DNA from: Anaerolineae bacterium
GTDB taxonomy: Bacteria > Chloroflexota > Anaerolineae > E26-bin7
DNA length: 5,511 bases
Assembly: GCA_029933115.1 (NCBI GenBank)
Contig: JAOZOT010000255.1
Span: forward strand, 1-5,511
Direction of reading: 5' to 3'
Positions 5,346 through 5,511 of the stretch are shown here, one piece after another. The position numbers and the translations under genes are program-made. Numbering within the stretch: position 1 is the stretch's first letter; each line of letters starts with the position of its first letter. Below the pieces are notes generated by a model. The model did no database searches. It worked only from the letters and a program-made list of their open reading frames with translations, and had not been told where the DNA came from.

Positions 5346-5408
5346 GGGGGCCAGTTTGAACCTTCGCTGTAACAGTGTAGTTTTGTGAGGGCATTCGGCC
5401 CGGCCCCC
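5346..5408. repeat. 7-bp GC inverted repeat after the redox operon
   Basis: GGGGGCC (5346-5352) and GGCCCCC (5402-5408) are perfectly complementary and bracket a small weak hairpin CGCTG-TAA-CAGTG (5365-5377, one G-U pair) followed by TTTT at 5381-5384. A second option pairs GGCCC (5324-5328) with GGGCC (5348-5352). Either could help end the operon, but none is a textbook terminator. Confidence 0.35.
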
Positions 5409-5490
5409 GAGCTAAAGCTCAAGGCTGAGCAGCTCGATAGCCTGCTGAAGCGGGCTTCTGAAAAATGCTCGTAGTGGCGACTTGAGTCGC
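5409..5490. repeat. Cluster of three short hairpins with TNAA-type loops
   Basis: GAGC-TAAA-GCTC (5409-5420), GCCTGC-TGAA-GCGGGC (5440-5455, one G-U pair) and GCGAC-TTGA-GTCGC (5477-5490, whose reverse strand reads GCGAC-TCAA-GTCGC) lie within 82 bases. All have a GC-rich stem of 4-6 bp and a four-base loop TNAA on one strand. The third is flanked by GTAGTGG, which parallels GTAGTGGGCGC on the reverse strand of the repeat after pfp. The remainder of 5323-5511 holds no gene that I can support. Confidence 0.55.
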
Positions 5491-5511
5491 TAACGACCGG
5501 TGCTCTGAGGC

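Noticed and set aside
4342..5394. Long open frame on the - strand (350 codons) opposite the iron-sulfur gene
   Set aside because: It is antisense to a protein with intact clusters of conserved cysteines. Its translation has no recognisable domain and reflects codon bias of the real gene.
5409..5490. CRISPR array
   Set aside because: The hairpins differ in stem sequence and spacing. There is no identical direct repeat with regular unique spacers.

Overview
The window reads left to right on the + strand and looks like a bacterial chromosome segment, moderately GC-rich. The gene types and the short palindromic intergenic repeats would suit an anaerobic or facultative bacterium, possibly a Chloroflexota (Anaerolineae-like) lineage. 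That lineage call is an inference from style only and no marker gene proves it.

Region 1 (1-2876) is central sugar-phosphate metabolism with a small two-gene insert. It holds the C-terminal three fifths of 6-phosphogluconate dehydrogenase (gnd, cut by the window edge). Next comes a compact toxin-antitoxin-like pair: a DUF4258 protein, then a small YgiT/MqsA-type zinc-ribbon protein starting 2 bases after the first gene's stop. Then comes a PPi-dependent 6-phosphofructokinase (pfp) with the diagnostic Asp and Lys of the pyrophosphate-using type. A perfect 9-bp inverted repeat sits just ahead of the pfp ribosome-binding site.

Region 2 (2877-3214) has no convincing gene and is the most unusual part. 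A 12-bp perfect inverted repeat with a nested palindrome ends in a T-run and can terminate pfp. The last bases of that T-run form the -35 box of a perfect consensus promoter (TTGACA, 17-base spacer, TATAAT). The roughly 180-base leader that follows can fold into a hairpin, then an abutting stem-loop whose loop pairs downstream (an H-type pseudoknot), then a second terminator-like hairpin with a T-run, all before the next gene's start. This is the layout of a riboswitch or attenuator. I could not match it to a known class by eye.

Region 3 (3215-5322) encodes a two-gene membrane redox module. The first is a NarI/HdrE/DsrM-type multi-pass membrane protein. The second is an HdrD/DsrK-type iron-sulfur protein with two 4Fe-4S motifs and two CCG domains. 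Together they would pass electrons between the quinone pool and a cytoplasmic thiol/disulfide or other electron partner. A further strong hairpin with a short T-run lies between the two genes and may set their ratio.

Region 4 (5323-5511) has no gene that I can support. It carries a cluster of short hairpins with TNAA-type tetraloops that resemble the nested palindrome after pfp, suggesting a dispersed repeat family.
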